From Voacanga thouarsii (taxonomy: Eukaryota > Streptophyta > Magnoliopsida > Gentianales > Apocynaceae): a DNA stretch of 64,000 nucleotides. Where the stretch lies: NCBI GenBank assembly GCA_026120185.1, contig JANUWF010001783.1:2697001-2761000 (forward strand), in the 5' to 3' direction. Within the stretch, counting starts at the first letter, position 1, and every line of letters starts with the position of its first letter. Below, piece after piece: positions 1 to 11,404 of the stretch. The notes beneath the pieces were generated by a model, which was given only the letters and a program-made list of their open reading frames with translations, was not told the origin of the DNA and made no database searches. The position numbers and the translations under genes were made by a program.

Positions 1-1813
1 CCTATATTGAATAAGTTATGTGAAGAATAGTGGAAGATAGTAAAGTTGTAAAACCAGAAAACCATCAAAAGCATTAATTCAATTATTTCTTTAAGAAACT
101 TATAGAAACCTTATTTGAACCATCAAGAATTTGAACCCATTAAGTAATAATACGGAGATATACTAATGGTGTAGGTAAATCAAGTCGAGAGAACTTCTTT
201 TAGGGCTATATGAGTGCAACTTCGACTTAATATACAAGGTGAGTCCCATTGATTTCTAAACGTTTTTAAAGGCTAGTGTGCTTTGATTTTCTATGAAATG
301 CTATATTTTATGCTATTTTGGAAATCCTCAAATATGTGTAAGGTTTACATGAGAAACATTTGCTTTTATGCTATTTCAGATTCGAATAAATTCATATTCA
401 GCTTGGAAACCTTACTAGATGTTTAAAACACGAATTTTGTAAATTTAATCCTTTTCGGATTAAATATTTGGGATTTATGAAAAATGGTAAATTTTGGAAT
501 CTGGTATTTGGAGAATAATCCAAATATCCTTATTGGAATATTTTATGAAAACTCTTGGAACTCGGGTAATCGGTAAATGACCGAAATATCCTTATTGGAA
601 CTTTTGTGAATATTTTTCAAATCGAGTAAGGGTAAAATGACCCGGATACCCTCAAAAAGTCTTTTAGAATCTGGCATGGGTGAAATGACTTGAATACCCT
701 TGAAAAATGACTTTTGTGATCAAGTATGGCCCCAGACAATAAGAAATGTTTTGATTTGGAAATCTTGTGGGATCGGATGACCCTCTGGCCTAATCAATCA
801 GTTGGGGTTGGTGTTGTTGCGTTGAGTACTTAGCAAGGACTTTGATCTTTGTACTAGCCCATGTTAGAGATAGACGACCCCAAGTAACCTGATCAGTTCT
901 GGGGGATCGTCTTACTCCAAACAAGGCAACAGGACATTGTGATAAGTCATCCCTAACTAGTTGTTGTGAGCCCAGCAATTGCTTAGTGATTATGATGGTA
1001 GGTTGTTCACATGATACCAAACGGGGACACTCGGTGTGTTCAATCCCTTGCCACCTCGATAGTGATTGACGTCAAGATTGGGACCCTTGGCTTATGGTGG
1101 CAAGTAAAAGATTCCTAAGTGCATGGTGAGGTACATTTGTACATTGCTCACCCTTCCGGCATAACATGGGTGACATGATGTAAGGCGTAGTTCCTGGCAC
1201 AAGAAACCGTGTGGCCGAAGGCGAAGTTCCTTGAACTTTGCATGCGGGTCGCACTTCTAAATGGGGAAGAACCTGCATTTATTGCATTAGGGGCCATGTG
1301 TTTGGAAGCTATTCTTTTTCAAAAGTACATGATAGAGTGAACCTAAATTCATCAATTACCGCTGTTTTTCCTGTTATAAAATTTATTACAGCAAAGAAAT
1401 TGAAAATTAACTTTCTCTTCTAAGCAAAACGCTGGCACACACGGGACTCACTGTGTATACCACTCACACGTATGTTCGCCTTTTTTTAGGGATTGGAGCT
1501 GAAGAATAACGACAGTATTCCAAGACTTCTTCTATGGCATTGGATAGCAAATCTTTTGGAGTGATCATTGTACATAGACTATGAGATGTTTTAGCTTATG
1601 TATTTTGGAAACTATGACAATGTACCTATCCGTGACTCATATGTCTAAATAAATAAAGAGCATGTTTCATATATTTACTTAAGTTTCGACTTTACCGCTT
1701 ACTTTAAGCTTAAATCGTTATAAGGACCCCTAGTCTAAGAATTCAAACGGGACGACATCTCACCTGAGTTCGGCCCACTACGATACGACAAGAAGAAAAT
1801 GTGGGGTGTTACA
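1..1813 (+). mobile_element. 3' part of a gypsy-type long LTR
   Basis: The stretch ends in GGGGTGTTACA, the terminal sequence of the Tekay-like LTRs elsewhere in the window. It is preceded by a degenerate version of their pre-terminal block (a 'ggacccct..' phrase followed by 'gacgacatct'). The LTR start lies outside the window. No open frame here looks like a gene. The sequence directly after position 1,813 is a copia LTR that lacks its own first ~100 bp, so this LTR probably belongs to an element inserted in that copia LTR. The TSD cannot be tested because the left end is missing. Orientation is inferred from the end sequence. Confidence 0.65.
481..720. repeat. Four diverged tandem units of 50-65 bp, each with a small hairpin
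   Basis: Units begin near 481, 546, 611 and 666. Each carries an inverted repeat in the same place: TATTTGG/CCAAATA (505-511 and 520-526), TCGGT/ACCGA (570-574 and 580-584), GGGT/ACCC (630-633 and 640-643), and a weaker GGGT/ACCC in the last. The primary sequence of the stems differs but pairing is kept. Confidence 0.5.
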
Positions 1814-3416
1814 GATCATAATGTGAGATTCCTACTACACTGGATATTGTTCGTATTTAAATTATCCCTAGTTATAGTATTAATGAGATAGAACATCATT
1901 AATGTGTTAAGACTAGCATGCGTTATACTTCCTAATTTGATCAGGTAGTGATTCTTAAATCCTTGAGTATTGTGATACTCAAAGTTAACAAGTGGATTCT
2001 TGTTACTTAAACAAGTACATTGGATGACCTAACTATAAGATAATCACATGGATAACTATTTAATGCCAGCAATAGAATCTCATTATAGCAAATGTGTAAG
2101 TATCTTTAGACTTGAGATCTCCAAGGTACTTTATTTGCTAAGTATTGGACTTGATTCCAATCTCTGGAGTCTTGACAAGACCGCCTGTGGGATAGATATT
2201 GGGTACAATATCAAGCAAACGTAAGTAGTTGAGGGGATCAATAAAAGATTCACTACTCCTAATAGTAGGAGAGAATATCTCACGGCCACTTATAGGAATC
2301 ACTACTCGAGAAGTCCTTGGCAAAGACGACTGTGTATTGAAAATGGTTCCAATTGATACATATGATGAGTAGTGGATTTTGGAACAAGTACTAAAATATT
2401 CGGACCAGAATTAATTTATTATTTTGGAAGGAGTTGGCACTAATTTTGTACTCCAAATTGAATGAGATAGTGTATGATAAAAGGAGTTTATTGCACTATT
2501 GTTTTCTATTGAAAGGTTCATGTCAAGCCACTTGACTTTCTGGACTTTTGGAAAACCATGATGTGTTACTAGATATCGCTCATGATCTGCTGAATATAGA
2601 TTAATTAATTAGAGAATTAATAAATCAATCATAATTAGAATTAATAAGTTAATTCTAAATTATTAACGATTATTAATCTTAAAAATGTTTAGATTAATTC
2701 GTATTTTGCTACCAATAAACCGAAAAATCGAATAGGTTACACATAATAGAGGATTGAGTGCTCAAGATGTTATTTGATAACATTACAGGGTTGATTGTGA
2801 AAAGAAGAAGTTTTTGTAGTCGAATTATAATTAGTTATAATTCATGAGCCATATTATAATTAACAATAATTAATATAGTAATTGGTAATTAAAGAATCCA
2901 TATTCATTATGGATTCTGATTAGTAAAATTACACAGACGATATATATTTTGATATGGATGCCGTGGGTATAATTATTGGATAGTTACAAAGAATTTTTTT
3001 TCCCTGGAAAAGCATAGCTCCCACTTCGTCTTCTTCTTCTGGAAAACCACAGAAACCCTAGCCGCTAGAACTAATTATGCTAGCACAGAACTCTGGTGAC
3101 TCTTAAGTGCAATTCTCGTGTGGACTATATTGGAGGCGATCCTATACTTAGGTTGCAGTGCTTTGACGGAACAAATAGAGAAGACATTCTTTTTGGTTGG
3201 TGATTGGTTGCAATCAAACATTCATGTTGCTGGATCGCGCCTTCAACAGGGAGGAAATTTTTTTTTTTCATAGTAGCTGCACCAAAAGGTATTTTCTTAC
3301 CTGTATTGATCCGTTTTAGGCATAAAAGTGATCCTTGTTGTTTGGAATTCCTATTTTTCCTTCCACTACGTAAATCTATTTTGCATGGGGAATTCCTATA
3401 CATAACCTAACCAACA
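1814..3416 (+). mobile_element. Ty1/copia LTR fragment
   Basis: This aligns by eye over its whole length with the complete copia solo LTR at 31,730-33,561. Shared blocks include 'gagattcctactacac', the block around 'caagccacttgacttt', and the 'ctggatcgcgcc' block. The first ~130 bp of the LTR, including TGTTAG, are missing at the junction with the preceding gypsy LTR. The right end is diverged: a degenerate 'ccactacgtaaat' matches the 'ccgctgcg' region near a copia LTR end, so the 3' boundary is approximate. No coding region is present. Confidence 0.7.
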
Positions 3417-4023
3417 TGCCAAAATCATGCTTAAAACATAATAATAAACATGAAATATAAATTCTAAAATCATATTTTGGAAATAAAATTTACAATGCAT
3501 CCAAAATCGTATTTTGGAAACTATTCGGGTTCATTTTGGAAAAAGAAAAACTTTTGTGGGTTAAAAAGAAAAAATATTTTTTTTCCACCCTAGGCTGCCT
3601 AAGAGACCCCCTTATGGTTCCCTAGCTACTTGGTAGCAGCCTAGGCTGCCTAGGTTGTCCCCTGGGTGGCCTAGGACTTTCCTAGGCCGTCTAATACCTA
3701 GGAGAGCTATATATTTTTTTTCATTCTTTTCCTTTTTTTTTTTTTTCGTATTCTTTGTTTCAATAAAATTTTAAAAGTACATTTCCTTGTTGGATTTGAT
3801 AATAAAATACATGTTAATCTCTATTAACAAGTCAGTGTGATATCCATCACACTGATTAAACTCAACCCAAAAAACGAATTTTCCAAAAGCAAAATATTTT
3901 GTGACATAATTTCACATACCTAAATTTAATTTTGAAACAATTTCAAAATTTATAATATTTATAAAACAATTTCATAACACAAACAAAATCCATAAAATAC
4001 ATACGAGATAGCATTGATATCAC
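3417..4023. other. Spacer between two inverted copia LTRs, with primer-site remnant
   Basis: The stretch holds no gene. Read on the minus strand, the bases next to the LTR at 4,024 (4,011-4,023) are GTGATATCAATGC, a degenerate match to the usual plant initiator-Met primer site TGGTATCAGAGC. At least its right part is therefore probably the internal region of the minus-strand copia element. The middle is A-rich on one side, T-rich on the other, and contains a GC-rich island with CCTAGG repeats. Confidence 0.5.
3589..3702. repeat. Cluster of six CCTAGG palindromes
   Basis: CCTAGG occurs at 3,589, 3,640, 3,649, 3,670, 3,681 and 3,697 within 114 bp, in a GC-rich island surrounded by A/T runs. 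One copy per ~4 kb would be expected by chance. The phrase 'gcctaggctgcctagg' shows imperfect direct repetition as well. Origin unknown. Confidence 0.75.
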
Positions 4024-5832
4024 TGTTAGAATTCGATCACGCAAAAACAATTTATGCGTAGCAGAAATTAAAAGGAAATCCACTGAAAAGAATCACTCGT
4101 ATATAATTAAATAGGTTAAGTGAGGGAAGAAATATTTACCTCTAAATCATAGCTTTTAAAACTATTCTTCGTTCGCAGAACCCTTCTGTCTAAATTTCAA
4201 GAATAGGAATTTCTCTAATATTGATCCACACGATGATGCATTCAAGAACTACTAAAATTTCCTATTAAAAAAATAATATGGCGGCTAGGGTCTTAATTTT
4301 TTAGAGAAGAAAAAAAAAATACAAGAACAGGCTTTCTATTCTGTTCTTCTTAAAGGCGGCGAAGTTTCGTTAGTTAATTCCAGAGAACCAATTCTCAGTC
4401 TGTTTAAGCCAGTCATATAAAGAAGCCTATTCCAATATTCCCTAAACTTTTTTGGAAACAAAACACATGGTTTAATGTACAGAGATTTCCTAGTTTCCGA
4501 ATTCATTTAGGAGTCAATTATTTAGCTCTTTAATTATGGGCCTTAGATTTTAAGAATTGCAATTAGGCCCATTGACTTATAACAAGTTTATAGTTCACCC
4601 ATAAAGATTTAGTAATTGCAATTCAATCTCAACTAATTATAATACTTTAAAATTAGCCAATAATAATTATTTCTTCTCTCCAATCAACCTCATAATATTA
4701 TCAAATAATATTTTGAGTACCAATTCCTCTATTGTGTGTAATCTATTAGGTTTCTAGTCAATTAGTAGCTAATGTGGATTAATTCTATCATAATAGAATT
4801 AATAATCCTTTTATAATTAGAATTAATTTATCAATTTTAATTAAGATTAATTTATTAAATTTCTAATTAATAAATCCATATTTAGCATATCATGAGCAGT
4901 ATCTAGCAATGTATTATAACCGCCCAAAAGTCGTGAAAGTTAAGTGGCTTGACATGAACTTTTCAATAGCTAAATATTAGTGCAGTAAACTCCTTTCATC
5001 ATTTTATATCTCATTCGATTTAAAATATGAAATTATTGGCAACTCCCACTGAAATATAATTAATTCTAGTCCAAATTTAATAGTACTTGGTCTAGAATTC
5101 ATTACTCAACATGTGTTTTAATTTGGAGCTATTTCCAACATATAGTCTCCTTGGCCAATGATTTCTTAAGTAATGATTCTATACAAGTGGCCTAAGATAT
5201 ACGCCCCAACTATTTAGTGCGATGAATCCTTTACTGACCCTCTCAAATACTTTCATTTACTTTATGTTGTACCCAATATCCATCCTATAGGCGGCCCCAA
5301 ATAAGACTCCAAAGATTAGAATCAAAGTACAACACTAAGTAAACAAAGTAATTTGGAGATCTCAAATCTAAGGATACTTGCACATCTATTATAATAAGAT
5401 TCTATCACTGGCACTAAATAGTTATCCATGTGGTTATTTTATAGTTAGGTCATCTAATGAACTTATTCAATTAACAAGCATCCACATGTTAACTTTGAGT
5501 ATCACAATACTAACGGATGTGAGAACCATTGCTTGATCAAATCAAGAAATGTAACACATACTGATCTTTGCACATTAATGATGTCCTATCTCATTAATAC
5601 TATGAATAGGGATAATTTAAGTACAAGTACTACATAGTGTAGTAGGAATTTCACATTATAATCTCTGTCATAATTTTCTTAATACTGTACTATATGCTTG
5701 GGACTTTATCCTATAGTTTTATACATATATACTTGAAATGATTAATTAAACTAAAATATAAAGAATGCATTTTATTAATAAATGTACAAAAGATATTGTA
5801 CAAATGATTGGCTCTAGAGCACAACTCTAACA
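4024..5832 (-). mobile_element. Ty1/copia LTR, minus orientation (probable 5' LTR)
   Basis: It has perfect terminal inverted ends TGTTAGA ... TCTAACA. Read on the minus strand it starts TGTTAGAGTTGTGCTC and follows the same order of blocks as the copia LTR at 31,730-33,561. Flanking 5-mers (ATCAC left, AGAAT right) do not match, so it is not a clean solo LTR. A primer-site-like sequence abuts its left side, which makes it the 5' LTR of a minus-strand element whose body is mostly lost. Its length, 1,809 bp, fits the 1,832 bp of the other full copy. Confidence 0.75.
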
Positions 5833-7788
5833 AGAATTGATTAAGTCCATGATTACTTGGAGGAATTCTATTGTGTAAAATCAATTATAGGAAATTCATA
5901 TTTATTTATTTGTATGCTAGAGTTTGTTGGTAATCAATGTTATAATTCCGAAATCTATGTTGGATTTTGCAATACTTTGCATTGACTTAAGGTAAGTCCC
6001 TATATTTCATGATTTCCTAAATATAGGAATACATGTGAAGTATTTCTATCTTGATAAATTCTATAATTGCATAAACATTTATTTGTAAATTTATTATATT
6101 GTGAAATAAAATGTTTTTTTATTCAAGGAATATTGGTTTATTTAATGACTTATTTCTGCATGTAATATTTTATCAAATATGAATTTATGATCCTCGTTTT
6201 GAGAAATTACATATATTGAGCATGTGGCTCTATTGTGAAGCAAATAGTGGATTATTGATTACGCAATATTTAATTATTCCTTATTTATATGCAATTGCAT
6301 ATTTATAGTATGTTGGATATAAAAGCTTACATTAATTTTATTGAACGTATAGAATTGTGAATTCTTATGCATAAAAAGAATTACAAAATACATAGCATGT
6401 TTTGAATCATTAGTTTCATATAATATAAAATCTCATTATGGTATATATGAGTTATGTATTTATGAAATCTTAAGACATTTGTGAAACCTTATGTTGGATA
6501 AACTCTTTTGAAGTGATTCTAAAATCACGGAATGGCTAAAACCTTTTGAGGTGATTTTTTCATGTATGGAGTATATTATTAAACTTAGGAGTATTTTTTT
6601 TTTTTATGTATCAAATATTTTCAGAAATGTTTGTGAAATCCTTTAAAAAAGTATTAAGATATTTTCAAAAGACATTGTGTTGATCTGTTCATGAGGCTAT
6701 AAGCTGTGTTGGCTTTGTACTCTACTGATTCTTGAGTACTCAAAGGGACTTTACACTAATTCTAACTTGTACGGGTTTGAGAATGCTATTTCATTGGAGG
6801 CCTCCTCCGGGTAGTAGTCTCTTTATTCACAAGGCACTAGTATTTCTTGTTTAATCATCCTTAGTTAGCAACACATTTTTAAACGTGTGAAAATAGAGGT
6901 CGAATGTGGAACATCCATCCCTGGGTGGTAATAATGTCGATAGATTGTAAGCCTATCCGTGCCAAATGGCAATAATGTTGGTAGAGTTGAGATCCTATTT
7001 GTGCCGAATTGCAAATTTATAATGTCAGTAGGATTGAAATCCTACTCACGCCAAATAATAATTTTATTGATAGGATGAGGTCTTATCGGTTGATGTAAAA
7101 TCGTAATGTGGTTTTCGAAATGTGATATTCGAAACATTACTTTCAAAATGTGATTTTAGGTTGGATCTTATTTTGAGAATATGGTGGTAAAGGTTTGAAA
7201 AGCTTAGTACAGTTAATGTGATTGATGTGAATAACTATGTTCTTAAGAAATAAGCTCTTCTCCCCAAAATAAAGTAGATAATGTATATATATTCTGTTGA
7301 TTTTGTTTTCCCATAGATTATCCTGTGTATTGTCTATTGGAAATATGATATACTATTACTTTATATCTATTTTGGTAAACCTCTCATGAATCATGAAAAT
7401 ATTTTATTTGAATTTCTCACAATACACACACGAGACTTTGAGATTTTTTCTCACACTCTTTTAAATATTCACATTTTACAAGAGATTATGCTTAGAAGCA
7501 AAATTGCAGGAGTTATGGTTATTATATTTTGAGGTTGATATTTTATACCCCGGATATTATCTTTACTTTATGGATAATGTTTTGAGGATGATATAGCTGG
7601 ATTACTCAAGATGTTCTTTTATATTTAGGATTTGATGTATTATTCAAAGCTTTAAAAAAAAATTTAATCCAGTATTCCTTTTAAGTCCTGCTTATTTTTA
7701 TTATTCAATTTTCATTATAAAGACCTTTAGTCATTTAGACAGGGGTAACATCTGCAATCATTTGGCCTTATAGTTGTGGGGTGTTACA
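5833..7788 (+). mobile_element. Gypsy-type LTR, 3' part
   Basis: It ends TGTGGGGTGTTACA, like the Tekay-like LTRs, and carries their pre-terminal block in decayed form ('ataaagacctttagtc' then 'aggggtaacatc'). The remaining sequence is not obviously alignable with the other LTRs, so it is either a more diverged family or much older. The start is unclear because the copia LTR ends at 5,832. No gene is present. Confidence 0.5.
6927..7092. repeat. Diverged ~43-bp tandem units with hairpins
   Basis: Four units share a 'gtgccaaat..aataatg' phrase. They contain GATAG/CTATC (6,939 and 6,953), a weak second hairpin, AGTAGGAT/ATCCTACT with a 4-nt loop (7,027-7,046) and GATAGGA/TCTTATC with a 5-nt loop (7,069-7,087). 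Stems vary in sequence while remaining paired. Confidence 0.55.
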
Positions 7789-10026
7789 GTGGGGTAATAT
7801 CTTCTAATGTTATAGTAGGTTCTTCACTAAAAGGATCTTCTCTTTCTCCATAAGGAGGGGTTCCTTATATGGAGTTCATCATTTCCTATAGATGTTGCTA
7901 TGTGCTATTCCAAAAGGCTTTAGAAGTAGAATATTATGTGTGAATCCATTTTGTAAAAAAAGAAATCTCAAGACATCTTCTAGATGAATTTTAAATGGAA
8001 TACTATAGCATTCATATTGCTTGGAAGGATTGTATATTGTTCTTAACAATTTGGATATGAATAGATACAGATTTCACAGCCCCAAATGAGATCTGCCTAC
8101 GGCAAGTGGACACCAAGTGTAGTATAGTTTATAGTGTTCTTGGAGATGTATGATTCAGGAGAAACATGAAAGAGAGTAGCTCTGGCTATAAAATCTCTAG
8201 GGATATGTACTTCATGAGCTGAATATTTATGTGACTACAACATATTTCTAGAGTATTGCAATATTCTAAGCAGTTGTACTTGGCTTAGGTATGCAAAAAT
8301 AAATATGCACAAGGATATCTATAAGGGTAGTTCTCTCTTGGTTATATTCAAAATCAGATTGAACAAATGGAAGTTGAATTTTCTATCCATGAGATTGTGT
8401 TAAATTCCCTTTTAATATAATAGAAAAGGTACAAGGTTATGGATGAAATGAGTAACAAGAATAACTTGGTTAGCCAATTTTTTTAACCATAAGGAAAGAG
8501 ATAGTTAGAGATAATAGAAAACACTACACACAGTATATGGTGTTCACTGAAAAAATTGGTATGATGCTAAGCTTTCTTGGATGGAATTGAGGTCAGTACC
8601 CATATTAAAAAGAGCATGTACTTCTATGACAAAGTTGTTAGTAATAATAACTTTGACAAATATCTGGCATTATTCAATGATGAGTTTGGAAAGGATTCCA
8701 CTGGATCTTTTATTAGTATTGATACGAATTAAAGGTTGATTGTTCAAATCATCTTTAAGAGGTACAGTACTTCTCGTTTAATTAGGTTATGATATAAATA
8801 TGCAATTTTAGGGTTTGATATTGCACTTACTCTCCCTATAGACATAGGTTGCATTAACTAAATTACGTAAATTTGTATGTTTTTTTTTTACTTTTAATTC
8901 CTTTTATTATTGTTATTTTTGCAATAAATTCCTTACAAAATTCAACAAGGAATTTCCTTGGTATCTTCTATGTTTGAGCTTCAACAATGTATATAGCTTG
9001 TATTGAAGTCAGCCCTTGTTGTCAACACTCTAACTTCTACTCAGATTAAGAAAAATAATCCTATAAAACTTGTGTAGTGTCACAAATTGAAGTAAAGATG
9101 AAAACTAAATAGTCTCAAATCTTGAAAAAGGATACCAATTAGACCAAAGCTGCCCAACCAAGCTTTCCCAGAACTCCTTACTAATGAGATGTTCAAGTTA
9201 TATTAGACATGGCCTTCTAATTGAAGAAAGCCCCAAAAAACTTATTATTTTAGGACTACTTAGCGTAATGTTCTTTGGAAAGAAAAATCCTTCACATATC
9301 GTATATAATACAAACAACATCTATGATTGAAATTTAGATAGTATTGCAGAATATAACATTATACTACTTCTTTAATGTATGTCCAAAGGAACTACTATCT
9401 AAAGAATTGACCATCACTGTACCGATAGAATAATTGCTTATATCCTTGTTGCTAGATTTTCTGGCTAACCTAAAGGTTGTAGAGATGAATAGCTTGCTGG
9501 TGATAATTGAAATAACACTTTTGATGTTGTCAAGCTTAAACAAAATGGTGATTTGATTCTAGATTCTGACGGTCAAACCATTCCAAGTACTATAAATACA
9601 CTCATCTGTATGATTGCGAAAACCTCTATTGGTGATCCAGAGGTATTCTGAGAGAAATTCTTATAATTACTCAATAATCTCAAGTGCAAAATTCTATTTG
9701 AGTTCAAGTGGTACATAGATACCTTTTGTACAAGTATTTATGTTAGATCAGATGGAAATTAGCCTTATTGGAAGGAAAAATTCATTAATGGCCGTCCACA
9801 ATCAATTGGGTATTTGGTTAAGAAAGAACTATAGACAAAATACAATACAGTTGTCCCTTATAGAAAAATATCATATGGCCAATGAAATAATATAATCCAT
9901 AAAGCTTGCCTTGTAGACCAACTGGCAAAACAAAGCTAAAAATAGGTTGCTAATGATAGAGCTTTTACAACAAAGAAATGGGTTTCTTCTGGGAACGAAT
10001 AGATTTACTCAAGTTAACTATAAACC

Positions 10027-10388
10027 AAGAAGACCATCCAAAGCTAAGAAGCCCAATAAGTCTTCTTCCCTCCCTTACAAATCTAGAAAAGCCTTGTTAT
10101 ACTTCTTCTAAACCATCTTTTCCTCTTAAACCTTAAATCGATCATTAGTTCTCCCAACTCCATATCCAAATATTATCCACTATGAATGCCAAAACTATGC
10201 CATTATGCTAGATTCTACACAATTAGAGATAAAATTCAGTCTCTTGAAGTATATATACACACATAAACAAATGCACACACACATAGTGAAAACAACTATT
10301 ATTGTAGTACAAAATTAAATGTCTTATATACTAAGTGATGATAAAATAATATTTTCAAACACATTGGTGTTTGAATAAACACATAATA
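10027..10388 (+). repeat. Direct repeat, copy 1 (~360 bp)
   Basis: It starts AAGAAGACCATCC and contains the basic and knuckle-like coding stretch, a CA-rich microsatellite and 'tgaataaacacataata'. Copy 2 starts at 10,749. The two are nearly identical over most of their length, so the duplication is younger than the decay of the coding sequence. Confidence 0.8.
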
Positions 10389-10748
10389 ATATTTATTGTC
10401 AAATATATTTAAATAAATATTTAATTATGTAATTTTACATATTTGATTAGGTTAATCAAACAAAAGTTAACTAAGGAATAATTTATTATTTAAAAGGTAT
10501 GTAAATTCATGATTTTATTCAAATGATAAATGGAAATTTGATTAGTATTACCATCTGCTAGGGTAAATTACCTTTTCTAGTTCTCTTCTCAATTTCTTTT
10601 TCTTCTATGTTTTCTAATACTCTTTTTCAAAGATATTTTTCTCAAGTTAAGATAGTTGTTTTCAATTGATAAAGTACTCATTTGTCAAACCATGGATTTT
10701 GGGATTTGAATGTTCATTAGGTTTATGCACTTTCAACTCCCTTTATCA

Positions 10749-11099
10749 AAGAAGACCATCCAAAGCTAAGAAGTCTAATAAGTCTTCTTCCCTCCCTTAC
10801 AAATCTAGAAAAGCCTTGTTATAACTTCTTCTAAACCAATTTTTCCTCCCTAACCTTAAATCAATCATTAGTTCTCCCAACTCCATATCCTAATATTATC
10901 CACCATCAATGCCAAAACTACACCATTATGCTAGATTCTACAAAATTAGAGATAAAATTCGGTCTCTTAAAGTATATATACACACACAAACACTTGCACA
11001 CACGCGTAATGAAAACAACTATTATTGTAGTACAAAATTAAATGTCTTATATACTAAGTGATGATAAAATAATATTTTCAAATACATTTATATCTGAAA
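10749..11099 (+). repeat. Direct repeat, copy 2, interrupted by element B
   Basis: It matches 10,027-10,370 and stops at the left end of element B. The missing end ('tgaataaacacataata') is found at 35,613-35,629, directly after element B. This confirms that B inserted into this repeat copy. Confidence 0.8.
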
Positions 11100-11348
11100 T
11101 ATAAAACCCGACCTAAACCTACCCTAAAGTGAGAGGGATGGGGTGTATATCATATCATCTTACATAAAATATATTCCTTGAATGATTTCGTGCACCTTAG
11201 AATTGTAGTATATGGGTAATCTTGTTTATTTATGCTTGTTGAGTAGTAAGCGTAAAAAGGGAATTTTGCTTGAAGTTGAAATAGGAAGAAGGCTTGAGGC
11301 TTAGATAGAAAGAGAATTTGGTTGGAAAAATAAGAACAAGAGTTAGTG

Positions 11349-11404
11349 TGGTTAAGTGGTTAGAGCTTTGTGATTTAATCTCTAAGGTCTTGAGGTCAAA
11401 TTCC
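11349..11404 (+). other. tRNA-like A box / B box pair in LTR
   Basis: TGGTTAAGTGG followed by TTAGAGC (A-box-like) lies at 11,349, and AGGTCAAATTCC (B-box-like) 44 bp downstream at 11,393. That is the spacing of the two internal Pol III promoter boxes in tRNA genes and tRNA-derived SINEs. No complete cloverleaf is evident, so this is a tRNA-derived relic rather than a tRNA gene. Confidence 0.6.

Larger units (their letters stand above)
7789..11099 (+). pseudogene. Decayed coding stretch, possibly an endogenous pararetrovirus (Caulimoviridae-like) remnant
   Basis: No long open frame survives. Joined across many stops and frameshifts, the plus strand still reads as protein-like in blocks. The blocks around 9,640-9,900 resemble the capsid region of plant pararetroviruses (a Trp-Tyr motif followed by a Tyr-Trp-Lys-Glu block). 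They are followed at 10,018-10,110 by a Lys/Arg-rich stretch and at about 10,180-10,215 by Cys/His residues like a broken zinc knuckle. The stretch 7,860-8,400 could be the upstream movement-protein region, but this is weak. Order and strand are consistent with such a virus. A gypsy or copia gag could give a similar knuckle, so the call is tentative. No replication genes are seen. Confidence 0.4.
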
